A program made the position numbers and the translations under genes. Below, in pieces: positions 6,973-13,954 of a DNA stretch of 13,954 nt. A model generated the notes under the pieces. It made no database searches and was not told the DNA's origin. It was given only the letters and a program-made list of their open reading frames with translations. Each line of letters begins with the position of its first letter. Position 1 is the first letter of the stretch. Origin of the DNA: JBMNKL01 sp050261495 (GTDB lineage Bacteria > Bacillota > Clostridia > Acetivibrionales > DTU013); assembly GCA_050261495.1 (NCBI GenBank), contig JBLNDI010000006.1, positions 1 through 13,954 of the forward strand, written 5' to 3'.

Positions 6973-7002
6973 ATATCCGATAAGACACGTGCGCCCGGAT
7001 AT
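6973..7002. repeat. Inverted repeat between lepB and the activase gene
   Basis: ATATCCG (6973-6979) and CGGATAT (6996-7002) form 7-bp perfect arms around a 16-nt loop. There is no T tract, so it is not an obvious terminator. It ends 12 nt before the ATG at 7015 and might influence translation of the activase or processing of the operon mRNA. Confidence 0.4.
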
Positions 7003-7014
7003 GGGTAAAGTTGT

Positions 7015-10000
7015 ATGAAGCATGTTAAAAGGCTTTTAAACATGGGCCTGGATGTGGGCTCTACCACTGTTAAACTTGTCTTGTTGGACAATAAGGATAA
7101 TATCGTATACAGCAAATACCAAAGGCATTATTCCGATATTAAAAAAACGATTTTTAACCTAGTTGATGAAACCTGTGCAATTTTCGAGGGCGACGAGCTT
7201 ACGGTGACACTGACCGGTTCGGGTGGAATTGCAGTCTCGGAATGGCTGGACCTGCCGTTTGAACAGGAGGTTGTCGCGGCTGCCGGCGCGGTCCGGAGCA
7301 TGATACCCCATACCGACGTTGCCATAGAGCTTGGCGGCGAGGATGCGAAGATAACATTTTTCAGCGGCGGACTGGAACAGAGGATGAATGGCACTTGCGC
7401 AGGCGGCACGGGGGCTTTTATCGACCAGATGGCGGCGCTGCTGCATACGGACGCCGAGGGACTGAACAAGCTGGCGGAAGGCAGCAGGGTTATTTACCCG
7501 ATTGCCGCGAGGTGCGGGGTTTTTGCAAAATCGGATATCCAGCCGCTTTTAAACGAAGGGGCGTCCAGGGAGGATATCGCTGCTTCCGTTTTCCAATCCG
7601 TCGTGAACCAGACGATAAGCGGATTGGCTTGCGGAAGGCGGATTACGGGAAATGTGGCCTTCCTGGGAGGGCCGCTGCATTTTCTTCCCGAATTAAGGAA
7701 AAGGTTCATAATAACACTGGGTTTGCGGGACGACCAGGTGATACTGCCCGGCAATTCGCAGCTTTTTATAGCCATTGGGGCCGCGATGGCTTCCAGGAAA
7801 AACAAGGCTATAAGTTTCAAATCGCTCAGGAAAAAACTTGCGTCACTCGATGCGGACGTTGCTCACGAAGTGGCGAGATTGGCCCCTCTTTTCAAGGATG
7901 AAATCGAGCTTGCCGAATTCAAGAGAAGGCATTCCGTTCATAAAGTGCAGCGGAAGGACCTCGCAACGCACCGCGGGCCGTGCTACCTCGGCATCGATGC
8001 AGGCTCCACCACGACAAAGCTGGCGCTGATCGACAACGAGGGGGCGCTGTTGTATTTTTACTACGGAAGCAACGGGGGGAGCCCGCTAAAGTCTGTTGTC
8101 AGGGAATTGAAAAGGCTTTACGCCCTTATGCCGCAGGATGCGTATATAAAAGCTTCGACCGTTACGGGATACGGGGAAGCCCTGGTAAAAACCGCATTGA
8201 ACGTTGATTTCGGGGAAATTGAAACCATCGCCCACTACAAGGCCGCCGGGCATTTCCTTCCGGGCGTGGAATTCATCCTGGATATCGGCGGCCAGGATAT
8301 GAAGTGCATGCAAATCAGGAACGGCGCCATTGAAAGCATAATGCTGAACGAAGCGTGCTCCTCGGGGTGCGGCTCGTTTATCGAAACGTTTGCGGCGTCA
8401 TTGAGCATGGATGTGGATGAGTTTGCAAGGGAGGCTTTGCTGGCCAAAAATCCCGTTGACCTGGGCTCGCGCTGCACCGTTTTCATGAATTCCAGGGTTA
8501 AGCAGGCGCAAAAGGAAGGCGCCTCGATAGGGGATATCTCCGCAGGGCTGTCGTATTCGGTAATTAAGAATGCGCTGATGAAGGTCATAAGAATACGTGA
8601 CCCGGAACAACTCGGCAAAAAGATTGTCGTGCAGGGCGGCACATTTTACAATATGGCGGTCTTGAGGAGCTTTGAACTGGTTTCGGGGAGGGAAGCCGTC
8701 AGGCCTGATATTGCGGGCATCATGGGCGCATACGGCGCTGCTCTCATTTCACGCGAACGAAGCGCGGAAGGACAAAGGAGCGGCATCATGGGGGCGCAGG
8801 AACTGGAGAATTTCCGGGCGGACGTTTCGATGAGGCGCTGCGGCTTGTGCAGCAACAACTGCCTGCTGACGGTAAACAGTTTCGGGGACGGCCGCAGCTT
8901 TGTTTCAGGGAACCGGTGCGAGCGCGGAGCGGGCGGTGAGGTCCGCAGGTCGAACGTTCCCAATCTTTTTGATTTCAAGTACAGGTTGTTGACATCTTAC
9001 AAGCCGCTGGACGAAAAGAAAGCGACCAGGGGAGTCATCGGGATTCCCAGGGTGCTTAACATATACGAGAATTATCCGTTTTGGCATACTTTTTTCACGG
9101 AATTGAAATTCAAAGTGGTTTTATCGCCCGTTTCTTCCAGGAAGGTGTACGAGCTTGGCATAGAGACCATGCCCTCGGAGTCGGTGTGCTATCCTGCAAA
9201 GCTGGCCCACGGCCATGTTATGAGCCTTGTGAGGAGCGGAATCAGGAATATTTTCTACCCTTGCATTCCTTTTGAGAAAAAAGAGGATGAGGACGCCGAT
9301 AATTGCTACAACTGCCCGATTGTTACCTCGTATTCCGAAGTGATACGCGCAAATATGGATTTGCTCAGGGAAAAGGGGATTTATTTTATGAACCCGTTCC
9401 TGCCGTATAATGACAAGAAAAGGCTCGGCGAGAGGCTATACGAGGAACTGAAGGAGTTCGGCGTCAGCAGGCGGGAAGTGAGGAGAGCGGTTGAAAAGGC
9501 ATGGAAAGAGGAGGAACGGTTCAGGAAGGCAATCAGGAAAAAAGGGGAAGAGACGGTTAAACAGCTTGACATGACCGGGGGCAAAGGGATTGTCCTTGCG
9601 GGGAGGCCTTACCATGTCGATCCCGAGATAAACCACGGGATACCCAGCCTTATAACGGATTTCGGCATGGCGGTGCTGACCGAGGATTCCGTGGCGCACC
9701 TTGGAAAGGTTGGCAGGCCGCTTCGCGTTGTGGACCAATGGATGTACCATACGAGGCTTTATTCGGCCGCGTCTTTCGTGAGCATGAAGGACAACCTTGA
9801 GCTTGTGCAGCTTAATTCTTTCGGCTGCGGGCTTGATGCGGTAACTACCGACCAGGTCCGGGAGATCCTGAACGAGTCCGGGAAAATTTATACCGTGTTG
9901 AAGATAGATGAGATCAGCAACCTGGGAGCGGCCAGGATTCGATTGCGTTCATTGAGAGCGGCCGTGGATGAGAGGGAACGCAACAATTTCATTCCCGGGG

Positions 10001-11307
10001 GGAAGGGGTACCGCTATAAAAGGGTGCAGTTTACCAGGGAAATGAAGAAACGCCATACCATCCTGGCGCCGCAGATGTCGCCAATCCATTTCCAGTTTGT
10101 AGAGGAGGCATTCAGGGCGGCGGGTTATAATTTTGAAATATTGCCGTCGGTTGACAGGGAAGCTGTCGAAGAGGGGCTTAAGTATGTAAATAATGATGCG
10201 TGCTACCCGTCGATACTGGTCGCGGGACAAATGATCAAGGCCTTGAAATCAGGCCGTTACGACATTTACAACACTTCGCTGATAATCACCCAGACGGGGG
10301 GCGGCTGCAGGGCTACCAATTATATCGGATTTATCAGGAAAGCTTTGAAAGACGCCGGGTTCGGGCATGTACCGGTAATTTCGCTGAATGCCCTTGGCAT
10401 TGAAAAAAATCCCGGGTTTAAAATAACGCCGGGCCTGGTTAACAAGGCATTGATCGCGCTGGTGTACGGGGACTTGCTGATGAAAGTCCTGTACAGGGTC
10501 AGGCCTTATGAAAAGATAAAGGGTTCGGCTGATTTGCTTTATGAAAAATGGGCCGAGCGGTGCAGGGAATCGGTCAGAAATGGAAAACACGGAGAATTCA
10601 GGCGAAATGTCAGGCAGATAGTGGCTGATTTTGACCGCATCGAGGTGGTGGAAACCAGGAAATCGCGAGTCGGCCTGGTTGGCGAGATACTTGTCAAGTT
10701 TCATCCCACAGCCAATAACAATGTTGTGGCCGTAGTGGAAAAAGAAGGAGCCGAAGCGGTGATGCCGGGCTTGATCGATTTTTTGCAGTACTGTGCCTAT
10801 GGCGGAATTTTCAGGCGCAGGTATCTTTCGGGCAAATTCTCAAACAAGGTGGTTTCAAAGCTTGCCATAGCGGTTATGGAGTTTTACCGGGGGCATATGA
10901 AAAAGGAACTGGCGAAAAGCAAAAGGTTCACCCCGCCGCATAATATATACGAACTCGCAAAGAGCGCCTCTGAGGTGCTGTCGCTGGGCAACTGCACAGG
11001 CGAAGGCTGGTTACTTACCGCAGAAATGATCGAATTGATCGGGGAAGGCACTGCAAATATCATCTGCATGCAGCCGTTTGCCTGCCTGCCGAACCATATT
11101 ACCGGAAAGGGAATGATAAAAGCCCTGAAGAAGAAATTCCCGCAGGCAAATATCGTGCCGGTGGATTACGACCCCGGCGCCAGCGAGGTAAACCAGCTCA
11201 ACAGGATTAAGCTGATGCTCTCGGGTGCTTTCGAAAATATGGGAAAAACCGGAAATATGGATAACATGGCAGGAAATTGCGCGTTGCCCGGTGAAAGATA
11301 CGTGTAA
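7015..11307 (+). CDS. Giant acyl-CoA dehydratase activase-related protein (BadF/BcrA family, DUF2229)
   Basis: A 1430-residue fusion related to HgdC-type activases, which use ATP to drive one electron into 2-hydroxyacyl-CoA dehydratases. Domain 1 (about 9-265) is an ASKHA ATPase with LDVGSTTVKLVLLD, GGEDAKI and CAGGTGAF; Cys128 and Cys167 match the cluster ligands Cys127 and Cys166 of HgdC. Domain 2 (about 322-580) repeats the fold: GIDAGSTTTKLALID, DIGGQDMK and ACSSGCGSF with Cys448, Cys452 and Cys487. A CxxCxxxC motif (609, 612, 616; Cys635) may bind another cluster. DUF2229 starts near 673 (IGIPRVLNIYENYPFW). The C-terminal part contains ACYPSILVAGQ, TGGGCRATNYIGF and QPFACLPNHI, like dehydratase-subunit cysteine motifs. 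Start: ATG 7015 has a weak RBS; Met10 (7042), after AAAAGG, is an alternative. The family is widespread in Clostridia with no settled substrate. No separate dehydratase subunits are present here. Confidence 0.93.
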   Translation: MKHVKRLLNMGLDVGSTTVKLVLLDNKDNIVYSKYQRHYSDIKKTIFNLVDETCAIFEGDELTVTLTGSGGIAVSEWLDLPFEQEVVAAAGAVRSMIPHTDVAIELGGEDAKITFFSGGLEQRMNGTCAGGTGAFIDQMAALLHTDAEGLNKLAEGSRVIYPIAARCGVFAKSDIQPLLNEGASREDIAASVFQSVVNQTISGLACGRRITGNVAFLGGPLHFLPELRKRFIITLGLRDDQVILPGNSQLFIAIGAAMASRKNKAISFKSLRKKLASLDADVAHEVARLAPLFKDEIELAEFKRRHSVHKVQRKDLATHRGPCYLGIDAGSTTTKLALIDNEGALLYFYYGSNGGSPLKSVVRELKRLYALMPQDAYIKASTVTGYGEALVKTALNVDFGEIETIAHYKAAGHFLPGVEFILDIGGQDMKCMQIRNGAIESIMLNEACSSGCGSFIETFAASLSMDVDEFAREALLAKNPVDLGSRCTVFMNSRVKQAQKEGASIGDISAGLSYSVIKNALMKVIRIRDPEQLGKKIVVQGGTFYNMAVLRSFELVSGREAVRPDIAGIMGAYGAALISRERSAEGQRSGIMGAQELENFRADVSMRRCGLCSNNCLLTVNSFGDGRSFVSGNRCERGAGGEVRRSNVPNLFDFKYRLLTSYKPLDEKKATRGVIGIPRVLNIYENYPFWHTFFTELKFKVVLSPVSSRKVYELGIETMPSESVCYPAKLAHGHVMSLVRSGIRNIFYPCIPFEKKEDEDADNCYNCPIVTSYSEVIRANMDLLREKGIYFMNPFLPYNDKKRLGERLYEELKEFGVSRREVRRAVEKAWKEEERFRKAIRKKGEETVKQLDMTGGKGIVLAGRPYHVDPEINHGIPSLITDFGMAVLTEDSVAHLGKVGRPLRVVDQWMYHTRLYSAASFVSMKDNLELVQLNSFGCGLDAVTTDQVREILNESGKIYTVLKIDEISNLGAARIRLRSLRAAVDERERNNFIPGGKGYRYKRVQFTREMKKRHTILAPQMSPIHFQFVEEAFRAAGYNFEILPSVDREAVEEGLKYVNNDACYPSILVAGQMIKALKSGRYDIYNTSLIITQTGGGCRATNYIGFIRKALKDAGFGHVPVISLNALGIEKNPGFKITPGLVNKALIALVYGDLLMKVLYRVRPYEKIKGSADLLYEKWAERCRESVRNGKHGEFRRNVRQIVADFDRIEVVETRKSRVGLVGEILVKFHPTANNNVVAVVEKEGAEAVMPGLIDFLQYCAYGGIFRRRYLSGKFSNKVVSKLAIAVMEFYRGHMKKELAKSKRFTPPHNIYELAKSASEVLSLGNCTGEGWLLTAEMIELIGEGTANIICMQPFACLPNHITGKGMIKALKKKFPQANIVPVDYDPGASEVNQLNRIKLMLSGAFENMGKTGNMDNMAGNCALPGERYV

Positions 11308-11481
11308 GCTGCGGTACTTGGGCTGAGGCTCATATGCTGGGTACATAAGCTGCGATACATAAGATGCGGCATTTAAACGGCGTGCATAAAGCTGCGGTGC
11401 GTTAGCTGCGGCACATAAGCTGCGGTACGTAAGCTGCCGTATTAGACTGCGATATATATGCTGCGGCGCCCAGGCTGCAAC
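11305..11481. repeat. Degenerate 14-bp tandem repeat array (GCTGCGGTAC-type)
   Basis: A GCTGCG-containing unit recurs with a period of mostly 14 bp. The clearest copies run 11347-11360, 11361-11374, 11375-11388, 11389-11403, 11404-11417, 11418-11431, 11432-11443 and 11444-11457, with more decayed copies on both sides. TAAGCTGCGGTAC is identical at 11305-11317 and 11416-11428, and the first of these includes the stop codon of the activase gene. The copies are contiguous with no spacers, so this is a minisatellite and not CRISPR. It separates the convergent activase and microprotein genes. Confidence 0.75.
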
Positions 11482-11485
11482 GAAA

Positions 11486-11617
11486 TTACCTGCGCCTGCG
11501 TTTTTTCCTGGCTTTTGCCATTCTTGCGTCGTATCTTTTAATCGACATGCTCATTGCAAATGCAAAAATACTGAACGCTACAATAACACCAATCATGAAG
11601 TAAATTTGTATGGACAT
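11486..11617 (-). CDS. 43-residue single-pass membrane microprotein with an Arg/Lys tail
   Basis: ATG (11617-11615) to TAA (11488-11486) encodes 43 residues. AAAGGTG is 6 nt upstream of the start, and a TTGCTA-N17-TATAAT promoter sits about 45 bp further up. The protein starts MSIQIYFMIGVIVAF, so residues 3-24 form one hydrophobic helix. The tail (27-43) has 11 Lys or Arg and ends in KKRRRR, predicting the C-terminus in the cytoplasm. I do not recognise the family; similar tiny basic-tailed membrane proteins are often sporulation or division factors or partners of larger membrane complexes, but that is only inference. It faces the activase gene tail to tail across the 14-bp repeat array and is divergent from spoIIP. 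Confidence 0.7.
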   Translation of the reverse strand: MSIQIYFMIGVIVAFSIFAFAMSMSIKRYDARMAKARKKRRRR

Positions 11618-11660
11618 ACATAGCACCTTTCAGTCTTTATTTTTTCAGCCGGACATTTCA

Positions 11661-11689
11661 ATTATATCCGCAATACGCGGGCTTAGCAA
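11661..11689 (-). promoter_or_regulatory. Sigma-A promoter for the minus-strand microprotein
   Basis: On the minus strand, TTGCTA (11689-11684), a 17-bp spacer, and a perfect TATAAT (11666-11661). The predicted start near 11654 gives a leader of about 36 nt before the ATG. The spacer contains CCGC-5 nt-GCGG (11668-11680), a small palindrome that could be an operator. Confidence 0.6.
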
Positions 11690-11721
11690 GTTATTAAAAT
11701 TATTTATATTCTTTTGGCTTG

Positions 11722-11751
11722 TCATATTGTGCCAGGAATAAAGAATATGAT
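11722..11751 (+). promoter_or_regulatory. Possible sigma-E-type promoter for spoIIP
   Basis: TCATATT (11722-11728) fits the sigma-E -35 consensus KMATATT exactly. After 15 nt, AATATGAT (11744-11751) is a partial match to the -10 CATACAnT. It lies about 100 bp upstream of spoIIP, a gene transcribed by sigma-F and sigma-E in B. subtilis. Confidence 0.4.
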
Positions 11752-11823
11752 TTTATATGACGAGGCAGAAAGATATCCTACGCCTCTATGAATGACATGC
11801 GCAAACAAAATCAACTGATAAAA

Positions 11824-11840
11824 CTGCCGCCAGGCGGCAG
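11824..11840. promoter_or_regulatory. Near-perfect 17-bp palindrome adjoining the spoIIP RBS
   Basis: CTGCCGCC (11824-11831), one A, then GGCGGCAG (11833-11840). As RNA it would make a GC-rich hairpin ending 3 nt before the RBS GGAGGAG (11844-11850). It could insulate or modulate translation, or be a binding site for a dimeric protein. There is no T tract, so a terminator is unlikely. Confidence 0.55.
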
Positions 11841-11852
11841 GCTGGAGGAGAA

Positions 11853-13430
11853 ATGGAAATTAAACGTGGGAAAAATGTTTATGAGAAGCATATTGCAAGG
11901 CTTGCCGACGCGCTGATGATCCTGCTGGCGTTTATAGCGGCGGCGATGGTGGGCATTCAGTTTGGAAATGCGTGGTACAAGCTTGATATAAATATTGTTG
12001 AAAGGATCGAGACGGATAATTTCAAGAATACGATTGACATTTCTTTTCCGATTATCGAGACGGTTTATAACAGCGGGAAATCTAGCGTTTCCGTAGGAGG
12101 GGAAATAAAGGCGCTTTTTACCGGGATATTCGGTTTTGACCTGGAATCTCCCGTTACCATCTTGAATATTCAATCTCCTGTTTTTATGGAGTATTACAAC
12201 AGGGTATACCGGCAAGAAAAGATGTACGGTGATAATGTTGAAGAGCAGGATGGTCCAGGTGCGGACAACCGGGCGGGAGAAAGCGCCGCAGGTGACCCCG
12301 AAAACGCGGGAAAAAGCGGCGTACGGCAGCCGGGCGGGGACTTGGATAATGCGGCAGCGGGCAACAGTCCGGGGAATGATGCTGTGGGCGCGGGCGACAA
12401 AGGTTACGCCGATGGTTCCGGTACCGGTGCAAATACAGGGAAAGGCCAGGATGCAAGTGAAAAAACCGGGGATGGGGCAGCCGGGGAAGGAAAAGGGAGC
12501 ATGCGCGAAGACGGGCAGCCTGGCGGCGGGGCCGATCAAGCGGGTAAACAGGGCGGTGCCGGCAGCGGAACGGAAAGCGGCAAGCCGGCGGAAAGCAGTC
12601 TGCAAGCCGGCAGCGGCGAGACGCCCACAGACCCTCTCCAGCCGATCAGCAGCATAGCTTACGAGGTGGAGGAAGAGGATGACGAAGGAAAAAGCGATAC
12701 TGTTGCTGCTGACAAAATAGTAGTCAAGAATTTTACAAATTACAAGATTGATATTGAAAAGCTGCTCAGAGAGCCTATTAAGCTTGATTTTTCAAGGAAA
12801 GGGCCGAAGGTCCTGGTGTATCACACCCATACGTCCGAAAGTTATGTTCTGAAAGAATCCGATTTGGGCAAGAAAGGCGTGCCGAGTTTTAACAGCGACC
12901 CCAGGTACAACGTGGTCAGGGTTGGGGAAGAACTGGCGCGGCACTTGAAAAAATACGGAATCGAGACGCTTCACAACGGCACGGTGCATGACAAGGTACG
13001 TAATGCCGCTTATGGTGTTTCAATCGATACGCTTAACAGCTATAAGAAGAGCCATCCTTCAATCAAGGTGTTTATCGACGTGCACAGGGACGCTTCGGCT
13101 GAAAGCAAGCCAAAGCTCCGCCTGACTAAAAAAATAAACGGCAAAAACGCCGCCCAAATCATGTTTGTGGTTGGCACCGACGGAATACTGCCGCATCCCG
13201 AGTGGAAGGAAAACCTTAAGTTTGTCCTCAGGCTGCAGCAGAAGCTGAATGAGAAATATCCCGGCCTTGCAAGACCCGTATGGGTTGTGGGAAAGCGGTA
13301 CAACCAGCAGATATCAAACCAGGCTATCCTTGTGGAGATTGGCGGGGACGGCAACCTCCTGTCGGAATGCCTTGAGAGTACGAAATATCTTGCAGAGGTA
13401 CTGAATGATGTAATGATGGAAGGGAAATAA
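11853..13430 (+). CDS. spoIIP: Stage II sporulation protein P (peptidoglycan amidase/endopeptidase)
   Basis: Component of the DMP (SpoIID/M/P) peptidoglycan-degrading machine that drives engulfment of the forespore; membrane-anchored, active outside the membrane. The start has GGAGGAG two nt upstream, giving 525 residues. Seen: a short basic N-terminus, one membrane helix at about 17-37 (ADALMILLAFIAAAMVGI), then a conserved N-terminal region to about 125. A low-complexity Gly/Ala/Asp/Glu linker follows (about 130-262) and the catalytic domain runs about 300-520. Probable zinc ligands and catalytic residues are HTHTSESY (His324, His326, Glu329), DVHRDA (His411) and QAILVEIGG (Glu495). The linker makes it longer than the roughly 400-residue Bacillus protein, and its sequence is GC-rich. 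The next gene is 70 bp away on the same strand. Confidence 0.95.
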   Translation: MEIKRGKNVYEKHIARLADALMILLAFIAAAMVGIQFGNAWYKLDINIVERIETDNFKNTIDISFPIIETVYNSGKSSVSVGGEIKALFTGIFGFDLESPVTILNIQSPVFMEYYNRVYRQEKMYGDNVEEQDGPGADNRAGESAAGDPENAGKSGVRQPGGDLDNAAAGNSPGNDAVGAGDKGYADGSGTGANTGKGQDASEKTGDGAAGEGKGSMREDGQPGGGADQAGKQGGAGSGTESGKPAESSLQAGSGETPTDPLQPISSIAYEVEEEDDEGKSDTVAADKIVVKNFTNYKIDIEKLLREPIKLDFSRKGPKVLVYHTHTSESYVLKESDLGKKGVPSFNSDPRYNVVRVGEELARHLKKYGIETLHNGTVHDKVRNAAYGVSIDTLNSYKKSHPSIKVFIDVHRDASAESKPKLRLTKKINGKNAAQIMFVVGTDGILPHPEWKENLKFVLRLQQKLNEKYPGLARPVWVVGKRYNQQISNQAILVEIGGDGNLLSECLESTKYLAEVLNDVMMEGK

Positions 13431-13500
13431 TAAAATAGTTCATAATAATGGAAGCTTATGAAATTCATCTTAAAGAAGCTGCAACGGTAGGGGAGCAAAG

Positions 13501-13791
13501 TTGAGCAGGGTCGAGAAGTACAGGCAAAAAAGGATGGCGCGGAAGCGCTATTTTACTGCGTTGTTGTTGCTGGCCGTTTTGCTGGCCGCAGGCATTCTTA
13601 TGGTGGATTGCTCCACCAATTACCTGGTATCGGGTCGCGAGGGCGTTGCGCTCGCATCCGTGGACAACAGGGAAGACTGCATTGTGATAACCGTCATGAA
13701 CCATAAATTCCTTATCAATACAAAGTACATCAGCCGTGATTTGCAAAACCTGAAAAAGAAAATCGACAGCCTTATCAGGGGCCAGGCTTGA
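13501..13791 (+). CDS. Small bitopic membrane protein of unknown function
   Basis: 96 residues from a TTG start (13501) with GGGGAG 5 nt upstream. The N-terminal 16 residues are strongly basic (VEKYRQKRMARKR), then a single hydrophobic helix (about 17-36, ALLLLAVLLAAGILMV), so the N-terminus should be inside. The remainder is an extracytoplasmic domain of about 60 residues with short predicted beta strands (CIVITVMNHKFLIN) and a C-terminal helix (NLKKKIDSLIRG). Cys37 right after the helix sits in VDCST; it lacks a proper lipobox, so I do not call it a lipoprotein. The topology resembles small divisome or sporulation proteins, but I do not recognise the family. It lies 70 bp after spoIIP and could be cotranscribed. 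Confidence 0.75.
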   Translation: MSRVEKYRQKRMARKRYFTALLLLAVLLAAGILMVDCSTNYLVSGREGVALASVDNREDCIVITVMNHKFLINTKYISRDLQNLKKKIDSLIRGQA

Positions 13792-13829
13792 AATTAAGAC
13801 ATAGAACCGTTCTCTGCCTTATGCCCGCC

Positions 13830-13864
13830 TGTTCTTAGCGTAAAATTGTTCTAGGATAAAAAAT
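13830..13864. repeat. Imperfect 17/18-bp tandem direct repeat
   Basis: TGTTCT-TAGCG-TAAAAT (13830-13846) is followed immediately by TGTTCT-AGGA-TAAAAAAT (13847-13864). A third GTTCT lies upstream in the small palindrome AGAAC-C-GTTCT (13803-13813). Placed next to the probable insertion-sequence ORF, these could be transposase-binding repeats of an element end. Confidence 0.5.
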
Positions 13865-13866
13865 AG

Positions 13867-13933
13867 CAAGAGACCACTCTTTTTGGTAAAATATTAGTCG
13901 CTAAACTCTATAAATACCAAGGAGGGTCTCTTG
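13867..13933 (+). promoter_or_regulatory. Nested inverted repeat sequestering the RBS of a downstream ORF
   Basis: CAAGAGACC (13867-13875) pairs perfectly with GGTCTCTTG (13925-13933), and inside it TTGGTA (13883-13888) pairs with TACCAA (13915-13920). The RBS GGAGG (13921-13925) falls within the paired segment, and the last base of the outer arm is the first base of the GTG start. RNA read through from outside would hide the RBS, a known protective feature of some insertion sequences such as IS10. Confidence 0.55.
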
Positions 13934-13954
13934 TGAATAATATTATACAACAAA
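13933..13954 (+). CDS. 5' end of an ORF cut by the window edge, possibly a transposase
   Basis: GTG at 13933 with GGAGG (13921-13925) 7 nt upstream; the visible peptide is MNNIIQQ. Only seven codons are present, so the product cannot be identified. The flanking tandem repeats and the RBS-burying inverted repeat suggest the first gene of an insertion sequence. I cannot assign an IS family. Confidence 0.4.

Noticed and set aside
7395..7901. 168-codon + strand ORF inside the activase gene
   Set aside because: Out-of-frame overlap with strongly conserved ATPase sequence; Arg/Gly-rich shadow.
11305..11481. CRISPR array
   Set aside because: Repeat units are contiguous 14-mers with drift and no unique spacers; no cas genes.
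11811..12605. 264-codon minus-strand ORF opposite the spoIIP linker
   Set aside because: Product of the GC-rich low-complexity linker read backwards; no RBS or domain.
12229..12657. 142-codon + strand ORF overlapping the spoIIP linker
   Set aside because: Frame-shifted reading of the same low-complexity DNA, Lys/Arg/Ala-rich without features.

Overview
The window looks like chromosomal DNA of an anaerobic, endospore-forming member of the Clostridia. It carries an intact pro-sigma-K gene and a stage II sporulation P gene, both needed for endospores. It also has a giant BadF/BcrA-type (R)-2-hydroxyacyl-CoA dehydratase activase of a kind typical of strict anaerobes. Shine-Dalgarno sites are strong and TTG or GTG starts are common. 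No closer taxonomic call can be supported by reading alone.

Region 1 (1-1690) is visibly AT-rich and foreign-looking. It holds one complete gene of unrecognised family (141-1493) with a helix-hairpin-helix/GPD DNA-glycosylase-like core and a cysteine-rich C-terminus. The gene ends inside a very strong ribosome-binding site followed only by ATG GCT TAA, as if a following gene had been lost. A Fur-box-like palindrome lies just downstream. Region 2 (1770-2935) is a convergent pair: a DUF3842 protein (+) and sigK (-), whose stop codons are 9 bp apart.

Region 3 (2936-11307) begins with a divergent control region. It contains a SpoIIID-like box and a sigma-E-like promoter towards sigK, and a near-consensus extended sigma-A promoter followed at once by a terminator-like hairpin towards hisS. 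The + strand then runs hisS, aspS, a type I signal peptidase, and a 1430-residue activase. The signal peptidase gene has no usable in-frame start ahead of its catalytic serine; the best ATG is one reading frame off.

Region 4 (11305-11852) has three separate elements. They are a degenerate 14-bp tandem array that incorporates the activase stop codon, an unlisted 43-residue membrane microprotein on the minus strand with its own RBS and TTGCTA-N17-TATAAT promoter, and a palindrome touching the spoIIP ribosome-binding site.

Region 5 (11853-13791) holds spoIIP, with an unusually long Gly/Ala-rich linker, and a small bitopic membrane protein of unknown function. Region 6 (13792-13954) looks like the left edge of an insertion sequence. 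It has tandem direct repeats and an inverted repeat that would bury the RBS of a GTG-started ORF running off the window.

The functional themes are sporulation (sigK, spoIIP), housekeeping translation and secretion (hisS, aspS, lepB) and anaerobic metabolism (activase). Two edges look like acquired DNA. No CRISPR array, rRNA or tRNA was seen.
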